Positions 43,436 through 54,503 of a stretch of 64,000 bases of DNA are shown in pieces (the first letter of the stretch is position 1; every line of letters starts with the position of its first letter). Both the position numbers and the translations under genes were made by a program. The notes under the pieces are model-generated. The model was not told where the DNA came from. It searched no databases and was given only the letters and a program-made list of their open reading frames with translations. Origin of the DNA: Massariosphaeria phaeospora. Its lineage: Eukaryota > Ascomycota > Dothideomycetes > Pleosporales. The DNA is taken from the NCBI GenBank assembly GCA_011032825.1, contig JAADJZ010000006.1, positions 1,892,839-1,956,838 on the forward strand. Direction: 5' to 3'.

Positions 43436-45442
43436 ATGCCTCCGAGTATGCGCAAAAGACCAGCGGATCCTTCCTGGGGAACTCCTCCGCCTGCGAAAAC
43501 TCCCCGCGCCCCGAGGTCTTCTATATCACAACCCAGCCCTTCGAAATCTTCTCGTACCGTCAGTGCATCATTTTCACAATCTTTGACGCCACGATCGAGA
43601 GTTTCACGTCCTCCGAGTACGCCGTCATCGAAAGTCTGCGTTCCTTTGCGTGCGTCATTCTCGAAACCTCCTACTCCGAGTACCCCTCCATCGAAAGGTT
43701 CTTATACTCCGAGTACGCCGTCGAAGCCTCGAGGTATTCCATACGCCCCTTCAAAAGGTAGTATCTCGAACGCTTCTCGTCCTTCCAGCACAGCATCTTC
43801 GAAAGCTCCTAGTGCTCCGAAGTCAAACGCTCATACTTCCGATACCCCTGCGACGAAAGCTTCTCGAAAGATATATACCCCTTCCTTATCAGGTACTCTC
43901 TCTTCTGGTCAACATGGGCTCCCTAACTTACAGATATCAGATCAGACTCTTGCGAAGAAGTATGGCCTTGGTCTTCCATTTGGGCGTGAACGCCCAAAAT
44001 TGCTGGCTGCGAGAACGGAGCGCCCAGAAACTGTACAGAGACCTAAAAATCTAGAACCTGAACAGGGATCGAATGTAGCAATTGCTGCCAGGGTACCAAA
44101 GTTGAATAATGCACAGCTGCCGCCTAGCTCCTCAATCGCTCACAAGACACTACTTCCAAATTTGCAACCTAAAAAGGGATCGAATGCAGCAATTGCCGGC
44201 AAGGTACCAGATTTGAACAATTCACAACTCCCGTTTAGCTCGTCAAGCGCTCATAGAACACTACTTCCAGATCCGCAACCCAAAAAGCTATCGAATGCAG
44301 CGATTGCCAGCAAGGTACCAGATTTGAATAATTCGCGACTCCCGCCTAGCTCGTCAATCGCTCATAGGACATTACTTCCAAATCCACAACGGTCATCGAA
44401 AACATCACTACCGCCGAACTCGCAGATATCCGAGCCAGTTATTATCAATCCACCGCAAATATTCAAACCAGCTGTTCTCCATCGCCCGCATCCAGAGAGC
44501 AAGCTGTGTGAGGACTTTCACTGGGTTCCGTATCCCCTCGGCCTTTTACCCTACGATTCCTGGCACAAACTTCACAACCGCGCAGGAACTCAACCGCTTT
44601 CTCCCTTTCGATGCCCTGTCTGTAAAGCAGAACGGAGCGCAACTCCTCATTCCCGGAAGTTATTTCTAGTTGCTGAGCGCTTGAGCTGGGAGGAAGGGTA
44701 TGTGTCCAGCCACGACAAAGATCGAAATGAGGAGTTGAATTGGGAAGTAAATTACGAATTAGGTATTCTTGGGCCTTGCATATTAGACGCCGAGCTGATA
44801 CCAGGTGGACGGATGAGTCGCAACAACAGCTGGCATCCATATCGGAATGAACATGAGATGAAGCAAGCACTCAAGCTGATATTTGGCTCGGGGAATATTA
44901 CCGAGAAGAATTGGGCATTGTGGATAGGCGCTCAACTGGACCTGCAAATGCTGCTCCAGGAACCGGATAAGATCAAAGGCGCCTCCACTACACCAGCTCC
45001 AAGCTCAACAAAGACCCTTGGAGCAACCGGCAATCGAGCACGTACTGCGACACCGGAAATGATCGATCTTACGGTGTCAGCCGATTCCACGCCCAAAGCT
45101 CGTGCTCCGTATGGAATCCTCATCCCGCCTTCGTCACTTGTCAAGGACGAGGACAAGTCTACTGCGGAGAAAACTCCGGTTGGACCGCAACAAGTTTCCG
45201 CAATCGCGCAAGGGAAGAAGGCTGTCCTGGGAACTGAACTTGCTAGTCAGTTGCCGTACTTTGACAAGTACAGACAGATAGTCAGCTACAAAACACTTCA
45301 GGACTTCTACTCCCTGCTGGACCAGATCGAGCGCACATCGTATGTGGGAGCACTCTTTCTTGAGGCATACGCGGAGCACCTCCGCAATGACACGTGCCGC
45401 GACTGCTGGTTCAAGCACAACGTCAACCTCGACCTGTTTTAA
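43436..45442 (+). CDS. Disordered Ser/Pro-rich repeat protein with a SUMO-interacting-like motif
   Basis: A single exon of 668 aa. Residues 1-160 are Ser/Pro/Lys-rich with repeated PSTPPSK/PSKG units. Residues of about 200-330 contain three tandem units of about 40 residues built on SNAAIAxKVPDLNNSxLPxSSS and ending AHRTLLPxPQP. A more ordered segment follows with a Cys pair (FRCPVCKAE) and Trp-rich text (WHKLHNR, WALWIGAQL). Near residue 540 an acidic EMIDLTV resembles a SUMO-interacting motif. The last 70 residues look helical and end CRDCWFKHNVNLDLF. The frame is open further upstream, but MPPSMRKRP is preferred because upstream codons fall in the shared promoter. Family and role are unknown. 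Confidence 0.7.
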   Translation: MPPSMRKRPADPSWGTPPPAKTPRAPRSSISQPSPSKSSRTVSASFSQSLTPRSRVSRPPSTPSSKVCVPLRASFSKPPTPSTPPSKGSYTPSTPSKPRGIPYAPSKGSISNASRPSSTASSKAPSAPKSNAHTSDTPATKASRKIYTPSLSGTLSSGQHGLPNLQISDQTLAKKYGLGLPFGRERPKLLAARTERPETVQRPKNLEPEQGSNVAIAARVPKLNNAQLPPSSSIAHKTLLPNLQPKKGSNAAIAGKVPDLNNSQLPFSSSSAHRTLLPDPQPKKLSNAAIASKVPDLNNSRLPPSSSIAHRTLLPNPQRSSKTSLPPNSQISEPVIINPPQIFKPAVLHRPHPESKLCEDFHWVPYPLGLLPYDSWHKLHNRAGTQPLSPFRCPVCKAERSATPHSRKLFLVAERLSWEEGYVSSHDKDRNEELNWEVNYELGILGPCILDAELIPGGRMSRNNSWHPYRNEHEMKQALKLIFGSGNITEKNWALWIGAQLDLQMLLQEPDKIKGASTTPAPSSTKTLGATGNRARTATPEMIDLTVSADSTPKARAPYGILIPPSSLVKDEDKSTAEKTPVGPQQVSAIAQGKKAVLGTELASQLPYFDKYRQIVSYKTLQDFYSLLDQIERTSYVGALFLEAYAEHLRNDTCRDCWFKHNVNLDLF

Positions 45443-46435
45443 ACCCTATCACTGATAGATCATTTCATTTATTATTCTGTTAAGATACCCATTGGTTTAG
45501 TCTTTCCTATTGGATTGGGCGGAAGAATATCGTTTACTAGCCCTAGTATTTAGGCAAATGAGATTACTCGAAGTATCTTTAAACTACTACACAACGGAAC
45601 TCGGCTCGTTTCGCTTCGTCCGACAATTATGGGTCCAGTGTGGTGGAAGCGGACATGGCCGGTCCGAGTCCGTGGAGTTGGATTCGGGTCGTTTTTATAG
45701 TCGCCCACCCCGCTGGCATAATTCATTGCCAATATCTAGACTTTGGATTTCTGAGCAATAAGTAGATGATTACCCCTGTTGTTACAAAGCACTATTGTAT
45801 CTAGGCATTGTCTATGTACATGGTATCGCTGGAGGCGTAGGCTTCTACCACCATTGGAAACGAATTCTGCTAGGGCGGTGTAGTGACGTCCTCGGTGGCG
45901 GTGCGCAACCGAAATAATCCATGAACATCTCCAGATGACGTGTCCTCGTGGTCTGCGCAGCGATGGACTTAATAATTACTTTCTAATCTGTGTTCAGACA
46001 CAAGTCGAGTAAGCGGGGTGGTGACTGTCGGCGTCAAACCGTCGCGTGCTCTGCCACCATGACGTCTTGTGGGTTGCGTGTAGGAGCTCGCCAAGTGGGG
46101 TTGTCTCTCGAGTCTCAAAGCACAATGCCGCGAGGATGCCTTTTGCCTTTGTTTGGATAGCTTCCGCCGGGTGAAGTGGCTGTGGTTGGTCGACAGCGCA
46201 CAAGACCATGCGCGAACAGACACGCGAGGCTGCGGAGCTGACCTCACCTCCGCCTCTGTCTGGCGCCGCACACCATTAAAGGTGCCCCGTCCTGCCCCAT
46301 AACTGCGCGACATCGAACGCTCCCGCCTTCCAACATCCATCGGGAGCGAGACCACCTTGGACCGCCGTGCTAAAACCACCCGCATTTCCCTTGTGCCCGC
46401 TGCCGCCATCTCCGGCGTCACGACGCTTCACCGCC
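45443..46435. other. Intergenic
   Basis: About 1 kb. Near 45783-45812 it has a sequence resembling the end of the 8.6-kb MITE-like element (16 of 17 bases around CTATTGTATCTAG). Otherwise nothing recognised. Confidence 0.4.
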
Positions 46436-47614
46436 ATGCACGACCCATTTCCGATCGCGCCGCCAGCGCTGCTCGTGCCCTATGTCGAACGCCTCGCCGA
46501 GTACACGTCGCTGAAGACGCTGCCTCTGCACTTCCACGAACTCATCTTCGCCTTCACCCTCTACCACTCCATCTTCCGATACATCTCGCCGGCCGTGTCC
46601 AGCTACCTCTTCCCGCGGACATACGCCGCCCTCAACGCGCGGACGAAGCTGAGCTGGGATGTCCATGTGGTCTCGTTTTGCCAGAGCACGCTGGTCTGCA
46701 CGCTCGCCCTGTACGTCATGTGGCACGATGAGGAGCGTTCGGACATGAACTGGCAGGGCAAAGTCTGGGGATACACGGGTGCCTCGGGCCTTGTGCAAGC
46801 CTTTGCAGGCGGCTACTTCCTCTGGGACCTGGTCGTCACCGCGCGCAATGTCTCCATCTTCGGCCCGGGCATGCTCGCCCACGCCATTTCAGCGCTCTTT
46901 GTCTTCTCCTTGGGCTTTGTAAGTGCAGGCCGACCAGTGCGCGAGTCTACGTATGCGCAGATTCTAACCCGCGTCTAGAGGCCCTTTGTCAACTTCTACG
47001 GTCCCACCTTCATTCTCTACGAGCTCTCTTCTCCCTTCCTGAACATCCACTGGTTCTGCGACAAGCTCAACATGACGGGCACCAACCTCCAGCTGTACAA
47101 CGGCATAATACTGCTCGGCATGTTCTTCTCCTGCCGCCTAGTCTGGGGCACCTACCAGTCCCTGCAAGTGGGTTCCGAAGTCTGGCGCGCCGTCATGACC
47201 AACAACATCACCCTCACGGACCCCGCGTTCGGAAAACTCAGCAACGGCACCCTCGCACCAGACCTAGTTCCCCAAGCCCAAATCATGCGGTTTGCCGGCG
47301 AGAGGGTCGTGCCACACTGGCTTGCAGCCTGCTACCTCGCCTCCAACTTTGTGCTGAATGGCCTAAACTGGTTCTGGTTCGGCAAGATGATCGAGACGCT
47401 TCGCAGCCGCTTCGACCCGCCGTTTGGCACCCGCGAGCCCGCACAGCGCCAGGAAAAGGTGCTGGTCGAGGGGACGAACGTATCTACGCCGAATGCCGCC
47501 ACCACGGGGAACGATGTGGATTATGTGGGCGCTGTGAAGGTGGAGAAGCACGCTACCCATCTGGAAGTAGAGCAGTTAGAGGTCAAGAGTCGAACCAATA
47601 GAAGAAAGGGGTAA
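46436..47614 (+). CDS. TLC (TRAM/LAG1/CLN8) domain membrane protein
   Basis: Exon 1 is 46436-46918 and exon 2 is 46979-47614 (60-nt GTAAGT...CTAG intron); the product is 372 aa. Five to seven hydrophobic helices span residues of about 30-310. The TLC pattern is visible: LSWDVHVVSFCQS in an early helix, then GYFLWDLVV, the short His-containing loop, and across the intron RPFVNFYGPTFILYELSSPFLNIHWF. That last block is the most conserved TLC segment. It lacks the double-His motif of ceramide synthases, so it is more like the TLCD/TMEM56 group. The hydrophilic C-terminus (about 60 residues) is probably cytosolic. It is the last intact gene before the AT-rich block. Confidence 0.85.
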
Positions 47615-47871
47615 TAAGCGCGGCTCTGGATAAATGGAGCACAGAGAGCTTACAGGTATTTCTATAGAGTTATCGACATTGGGTAACTATTCCATAAATA
47701 TATTCAAGTTTTTTTGGGGGTTTACTTCCCGACTGAGTTTATGCCGATTGGACGTTTGAATACCCACTGATTCTATATGGATATTAAATTTTTTGATGCG
47801 AAATAAGTGAAGTCTAGCGGAGAGACACGTAGTAGCCAACATGTATCCGCTAGCAGAATCTATTGCTAATA

Positions 47872-47955
47872 CTCGAGCCTAAGGTTTCTCTTAAAAATCT
47901 TATAAGATTGCCCGTGCTTCGCACAGGCTAGCTACTCTAGTGCAAAATATCACCT
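47872..47955 (+). repeat. Solo transposon end at the AT-block border
   Basis: CTCGAGCCTAAGGTTTCT follows a TA and matches the left end of the element at 50330 in direct orientation, with a diverged continuation (a hairpin around CCCGTGCTTCGCACAGG). No partner end was found. Confidence 0.55.
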
Positions 47956-48379
47956 TAGTGCAAAACTTCTACTACTACATGAATTAAACTTTACTACAAC
48001 GCTATATAATTAATTTTTAACGTAGTAAAATTATTTCTTTTATACTTTGCAACGTAACGTATTCTACTACTAAGCGAGTTAACCTACTAAGTAGATTAGT
48101 TTTCGCTAAAACTACTTACTCTCTTATTAACGTAACATAGCTTAACAACAAAACGCGCAATTGTCTAATAGCAAAAGTAGAATTTAGCTTGCTTTTTTTA
48201 CTTACAATATATACTAATTCTAAAGCCTTTAGCGCGCTGCTTAAGCGTTTAACGTACTTTTTACAACTTTAACTTGTTAATACTACAAAATTACGCATTG
48301 CTCTAAAACTTGCTACGCTTAACATAAACTTATTACTACTAAAGAGCAAACAATTGTTTAATACATACTTAACTTTAGG

Positions 48380-49560
48380 CTAGCTATTAACAGCACTTTA
48401 ATTTTTATTAGTAGTACTTTAGACTTTAATGTACGTAAGCGTACGTTAACGTACGTAGCTGTACTAATTTGCGTTACTACAAAAGCGTACTAGCTATAGA
48501 TTAGTAAGCGCAGCGCTTTACTTATCAAGCAATCTAAACTCTAGTAGTACTACTTATTTACTAATTCTTTTAAATTAGCGTAAATTTAACCTAATATGTT
48601 GCTATTTTTAGTGCGAGATTTAAAACTGTAAAATTTTCAAGTAAATGCGCTTTTACTAAAAGCAATTGGATTTTTGTAATTTTTGCAGCAATTGATTCTA
48701 CTCGTTAAGCGCTACAATATTAACTAAAAGTATTTTTATATTTAACGCGAAGTTGATAGATGCAGTAGGTACAGCAAAGAGTTAAAGTTTAGTAAAAAAA
48801 CTAGCAAAGTTAAATTTGTAACGTACTTTATAGGTTCGCCGGACACATAGGTTCGCCGAACACTTGTTTTTACTAAAGAAAATTAATAATCTAAAGCTTA
48901 ATAACTTTAGATCTACTTAATAGAATTTTCTAAAAATTTAATATGTTATTTCTGTATACATTAACTTTTCAATTCTAATATTACTAAGCTCAACCTAGTC
49001 TAATTCTAGAAATACAAAAAATACGCTAAAATAATTCTTGTAATTTAGGCTTTCTTTAATAGCTTTTTAAATACTAAAGCTAGAGCTTAGTAGCCTTAGA
49101 ATCTTAAAGTTTATATAGATGCAGCTTAGTAGTGAAATTTTTAAAGAATTCTATAAAGTAGATCTAGAGTTATTAAGCCTTAGATTATTAATTTTCGTTA
49201 GTAAAAACAAGTGTTCGGCGAACCTATGTGTTCGGCGAACTTATAAAGTACATTAAATAGCTTGCTTAAAGCTTAGCAAGTTTAAAAATAAAAGCGCTAT
49301 CGCAACAAGAATAGAAACTTAGTACGAAAAACAAAAATATAATTGCTACTACTTGCTACTAGCAAAGTAGATAACTTAGCATAGAAATTTGTATCGCTAG
49401 TGTAGCAGTGCCTAAGCTTACTTTAAGTATTTTAAACTTTAATATTGCAGCGAATTCTTAAGTAATACTTTGCTAGCGTACGTTAACGTACGCTTGCGTA
49501 CATTAAAGTTTAAAGTACTACTAATAAAAACTAAAGTGCCGCTTATAGCTAGCCTAACTT
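48380..49560. repeat. Larger inverted repeat around the 48.8-kb element
   Basis: A block near 48380-48470 (GGCTAGCTATTAACAGCAC, then TATTAGTAGTACTTTA and GCGTACGTTAACGTACG) recurs inverted near 49460-49560. The GTACGTTAACGTAC palindrome lies in both arms. The element at 48823-49251 is near the centre. Confidence 0.55.
48823..49251. mobile_element. MITE-like element with about 125-bp inverted ends
   Basis: GTACTTTATA(G/A)GTTCGCCG...GAACACTTGTTTTTACTA at 48823 onwards is repeated inverted up to 49251. The GGTTCGCCGAACAC motif occurs twice in each end. The matching arms are about 125 bp with few transitions, and the total is 429 bp. It sits inside a larger inverted arrangement. Confidence 0.65.
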
Positions 49561-49699
49561 TAATTTGCAAAAATTTTCGCTTTAGCTATGCAAAGTAGTA
49601 GACATAGCTAATAAACTACTAAGTATTTGTAGTAGTAAGCTAGTTAGCAATTGCTAAGCTAAGCGCTTTGTAACGCGTTTAGCTAAGCTTAAAATAGCT

Positions 49700-50327
49700 T
49701 TTAATTAAGCAAAAAATAAGCAAAGAATACTGCAAAAGAATTTAGAAATAATTAGCGCGTAGTTTACGCTAGTAAAGAACACTAAAGCTAAGTATAGTAT
49801 TTACAACAACAACGTGTACAACTTTAATAAAACTAGCTTCTAAATAAACTTAATTAGCTTGATAAAAGTTGTTACAAGCGCAAAAAAACGCGCTTGTTCT
49901 AAACTAGTCTAGCTAGGCAATTGCAAGTAAGTTATAGTAATTTAAAGCATCTACGCTGCTAAGTACACAATTCTGCTTTTTATTATTTACAAAAAACGCG
50001 TTTACATTTTAGCGTAGTACGAGAAAGCTTTAATACTACGCAATTAAAAGCTTTTAGTTTTTAAAAATAGCTAAACTAACAACGTGCTTAGTTTAGAGTA
50101 GTTAAAGCACTTTAACGCGCATACAAAAGCGCGCTAGATAAAGAAATACTAGCTACTTATACTTAATAGCTACGAAAGCTACTTTAGCTAAAAGTTTAAA
50201 AACTACTATTTAAAAAACAAAATCTTTACGCTTTGTATGCTTTTTTATTTATTTTATATTCTTTAGCTTTTAGATGTAGTGTATTTCTTGCTGCTAAAGC
50301 AGAAATACTTTTAAAAAGTAAAAAACT
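49700..50327 (+). pseudogene. pogo-type transposase relic, partial
   Basis: Plus-strand translation shows traces of the DDE region: VYNFNKTSF near 49815, LEQLKHFNAHTKA-like text near 50095, and a final IL-LLDVVYF-like block corresponding to LLQPLDVGCF. It resembles the inverted sequence at 55.26-55.87 kb. Its end abuts the 50330 element. Confidence 0.5.
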
Positions 50328-50329
50328 TA

Positions 50330-52973
50330 CTCGAGCCTAAGGTTTCTTCGAAAAATCTTGCGAAATTGCTTGCGCGTAGCGCAAGCCTATCTTTTCAATG
50401 CAAATAATTCTTTTAATGCAAATAATCCTCCCAATGCAAATGTTTAGCTACAGTTTTAATTTATTAGCGAAATACGCTTTCTTATAACACAATTAAGCTA
50501 GTATAATTAATATATACATTTTATTAAAAGCTTTAGTTAGTTTGCAAGTTATCTAGCTAAGTGTTGCTAGCGTAGCTACTTTCGTCGTTGCTGTAGTTTC
50601 TATTTGCAATTTTATTTGCTATAGCTGTAGACTGCGTTTGCAACTTAATTTTAACGCTTGTAGAATCAAGTTGCAGAGAAAGTAGTAAAGCGCTTTTTTT
50701 AGCTATTATATTGTTGTCTAGTGTTGTGCGCTGTAAGAATTTTAAAAGAATAAACTTAGTGTACAAATTAACTAGACGGCGCGCCTAAGTAGCTACTTTA
50801 CAAGCAAGCGTTAAATCTGTTGTTATACTATTCTTGCGATACTTAAAGCTACTTAAGCGTAGTATATACTCTAGTTTGCTCGTAGCTTTAGTATTGTAGC
50901 TGTAGTTATTGTGCGCGTGTACTTATTGCGTTACGCTGCGCTAAGCAAGTACGTTAGTTGCTGCGCGCTTGTAGTACTTGCTACTATAGTTTTTAATTAT
51001 AAGTAGTAATTGCTTGTATTTGTTAGCAATTTTAGTAACTTTGCAAAGTTGTTTAGTAGCAAGCTTACTTTTAAAGCGAGCAAAGTTGTTAACCTGCTAC
51101 TATTGTACTATCTTGCGAGCGTTTTAAAAGTATATTAGTTTGCTTTCAACGTTAAGCGCTTGCCGTTTGCAACAACGGCACTTATTTTTAGTAGTAATTG
51201 CTACTTTTATACGTTAAAGCTTTTGCTTTAAACTTTTAGCTATACAAGCAAGCGCAAAAACGCTTTGCTAGTATTTAATAACGCTAGCTGCAACTTTGCG
51301 CAGAAAATGCTTACGCAGCACTACCTAAACAAAAAGCTTTTGCGCTTAAAGTTAACGTACTGTTTTTAGCGTATGCTAGGCAGCGTTGCTAGGTGCTAAG
51401 TTTTTTAGCTTTAGCGTTACGTTTAACAGTTGCGCGCAGCGTACAAGCTGCGCTTGCTAAAGATTAATTTTAACGCGGTTGTAGCGTTGAACAAGTGCTT
51501 AAAATAGCAATAAAGCAAGCTGTAAAAGCGAGAATACTACGATTAAAGTTGTAAAGCGTATGTTTATTGCTAGAGAAAGTGTAGGCAATTGCTTATTGTC
51601 GCTAAAGTTGCAATTCTTTTGCTGCTTAAGCTAGGTAAGTACGACGTCTAGATTAAGTAGTGCAAAACTTGTACGTTTCTAGCTACTAAGAATTGTACTA
51701 CGAGTAAACGTAAAACGCTAGATCTTTGCTAAAGTTGCTATAAAGTTAGCTTTGCTTATATCTTTTAACTTAGTACGCGCAGCCTAGTTTAGGCAGCAAC
51801 TGTAATACTACTTAAGTAGCTAAAAACAGCTAACGTTAAGTAGCTGCAGCAAGTAAGTTGTATAAAGCAGCAGCGCAAATAACTATATAAAGTGCTTTTT
51901 TGCGTACTAAGCAAACTCTTTCGTTTTATAAAAGCTATAACTATTAACGAAAAGTAATTGCTAAACGCTTTGCTGTTGCTTTGCTATTATTTTGTTAAAA
52001 TGCTTTAGCTAGTTAAGCGCTACTTTGTCGTTGCTATACTCGCTGTTGCTAGTGTAAATAAAGTAATTGTTAAGTATATTAGTTACCTAGTGCTCTATAA
52101 TTGTTGCTACTTTGACAATAACTATAAAAGAAATAGCTACGCTATCTGCGCTTATACACTCTACAAAAGTAACAAGCTCGCAATTGTTAGCGTTAGAAAT
52201 AAAAATCTAGCGCTTATTTCTACTATAAACGTACTAGCTGCTTGCAACTTCAATTTAGCAGCTAGTTTTGTTTATATTGTACGTATTCGCTAGCAATATA
52301 CTCAATTGCTAAATAAAGCTTTTTAGCTTTGTAAACTACTTGCGCAGCGCTTTAGGCTTTTGTACAAGCTTTTGCTGCACTTTTAATAGCTTTGCTTTAA
52401 CGCGTTTGTACTTTAGATGCTTTTGCAGCTAGCAACGCTTCTAGCACTTACCTAGCAGCGTAGGCGCTTTATTTACTTTTAAGTAGAATTCTTTTAAAAG
52501 CGCGTACGCTTGTTGTTTAACTATTTCTTTGTGTACTTTATAGCTAATCGCGTTAATCGCGTTAAAATAGCGCACAAGCGCAAAGTTTTGCTTTTTTAAC
52601 AATTGCTAATTTTCTTGCGTACAACAATTAAATTGCGTTAGAAAATTTAAGTAAGCGCGGCGAAAGCGATAATATAGTAAGTTGTACGCTGTAGCGTAGA
52701 ATTTAATGTCTAGCTTAGTATACTCGCAGAAGCGCAACGCGTAGCTTCTAAGCGCAACAACTTTAGCAGCGTATTTTTTAGCTTGCGATAAATTGCGAGG
52801 CATACTTAAAACAATTTTACTAATTTAAAAATTAGTAGTATAGCGTTGTAGCAAAGATTGATTTATGTAGTAGTTTTTGAATTGCATTAGAAAAATTATT
52901 TGCATTAAGAGAATAGGCTCGCGCTACGCGCGAGCAATCTCGCGAGATTTTTCGAAGAAACCTTAAGCTTAAG
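50330..52973 (-). mobile_element. 2.6-kb TIR transposon relic with palindromic ends
   Basis: Ends of about 90 bp: CTCGAGCCTAAGGTTTCTTCG at 50330 and its inverted counterpart ending at 52973, flanked by TA at 50328-50329 and 52974-52975. Each end carries a short palindrome (AATCTCGCGAGATT at the right end, CTTGCGCGTAGCGCAAG at the left) and repeated AATGCAAAT motifs further in. Minus-strand frames fit a decayed pogo-like N-terminus (52803-52606) and a later CENP-B-like segment. The coding part is too mutated to assign firmly. Confidence 0.65.
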
Positions 52974-54503
52974 TAGCGCGCAAACGCGTTTTTTACATTA
53001 ATAAGAAAAGTTTTTTTCTAGTATTTAAAAACGCGTTTTTTAATGTATTTACGACGTAGAACTGCTGTAAAGCTTGTTTTTCTAAACGCGTAAGTTGTGT
53101 TAAATTAACTTAACGTGCAGCTACGTACTTTGCTAAAACTTTTTCTCTTAGAAACGCCGTAGCAGTTAAAAACTCTAAGCAATACTTACGAGTTTAGATT
53201 TTAGTCAAAGCTTGTACGCAAGTTTTTTACTTAGTTACTTGTTACTACTTAAGCTAGCTTCTTTTAGCTTATTAAAAGCAGCGAGCTTATGCTGCATTAA
53301 AACGCGCTGCTAGTTACTTGCGTTTATAAGCTTAAAAAGCAATTAGTAGTAGTAACTAAGTAGAAATTGCGCAAAAGAAAGCGTATTTAGTAGAGTAGTA
53401 CTATAGAGTACAAAACTATAGCAGCGTAAATAGCTACTAAAGCGTTTATACTACTTTAGTAATCTAAAAAAGCTTGTAGTAGTAGTAATTAAAAACTAGC
53501 TGTACAGCGCTGTACGGCGCTGTAGAAATTGCAACGAAACTAAGCATAACACGCGCACGTACAAAAAAAATACAAAGATATTTTTTAAATTAAATGCAAG
53601 CACAACGTACGTAAGCTTTTTATTTAATAGTAATAAAATTAAAAATGCGTAGCATAAGTTAGTGCTGCTAAGCATTTTTAATCTACTTAGTAAGTTAATC
53701 TACTTAGTAGTAAAATACGTTACTTAAACTATTAAAATACGCTACTAACGTTATAGAGTTAAAAAAGCACGCAGCGCGCTTACGCTAGTATACTAACTTA
53801 AATATTTTATTTCACGCTGCAACGTACTAGCTACTATACTATTATTTTTGCTACGCTTATCTAAACCTACTAACGCGCTTTAATTGCAAGCTAAAAAATT
53901 ATTATTTATTTAAAAAGTAAAAGCTCGCGCTTAAGCGCTATATTAATACTATTAACGCTATTAGTTTTAGAGTATACAAAAAGATAATTACGTAGTAAAC
54001 TAACTTACTATTAAAAAAAGCGTATAATAGAGTTAATAAAGCGCTTATACTATTAAGTAGATACTAGGTATACTACTAGCTACAGTGTTACTCTAAGTAT
54101 AAATACATTAAAGTAAAGCTAATAAAAGTATAGCGCAAACTTGCTTAAAAGCTAAAAGCGCTGCGTAAGTAGTTTACTAAATTTAAAAACTTTATTTAAG
54201 CGCTTAGTGTTGTGCTTATAGATATGTACAATATAAATAAAATAAGCTATTATTTGTATTTTTTTACTTTTGCATAGCTAAGTGCTGTGTAACGTATACA
54301 TAACGTAGGCATATAGCTTTTTTTACTACTACTTTGTATAGTAGCAAATACAAAGCAAGCTTAAAAAAAGTATATAAAACTATTTCGTTTTATCTACAAT
54401 AGAACACATACGAACTAATACACAAAAATTAGTTACTTATGCACTTGTTTTTTTCTTTTACACTTATAAACTAATACTAATTAGTAGTTAACTTTATAGT
54501 ATA

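Noticed and set aside
35069..47614. Secondary-metabolite gene cluster
   Set aside because: No synthase, P450 or tailoring enzyme genes. The genes are unrelated housekeeping or membrane proteins.
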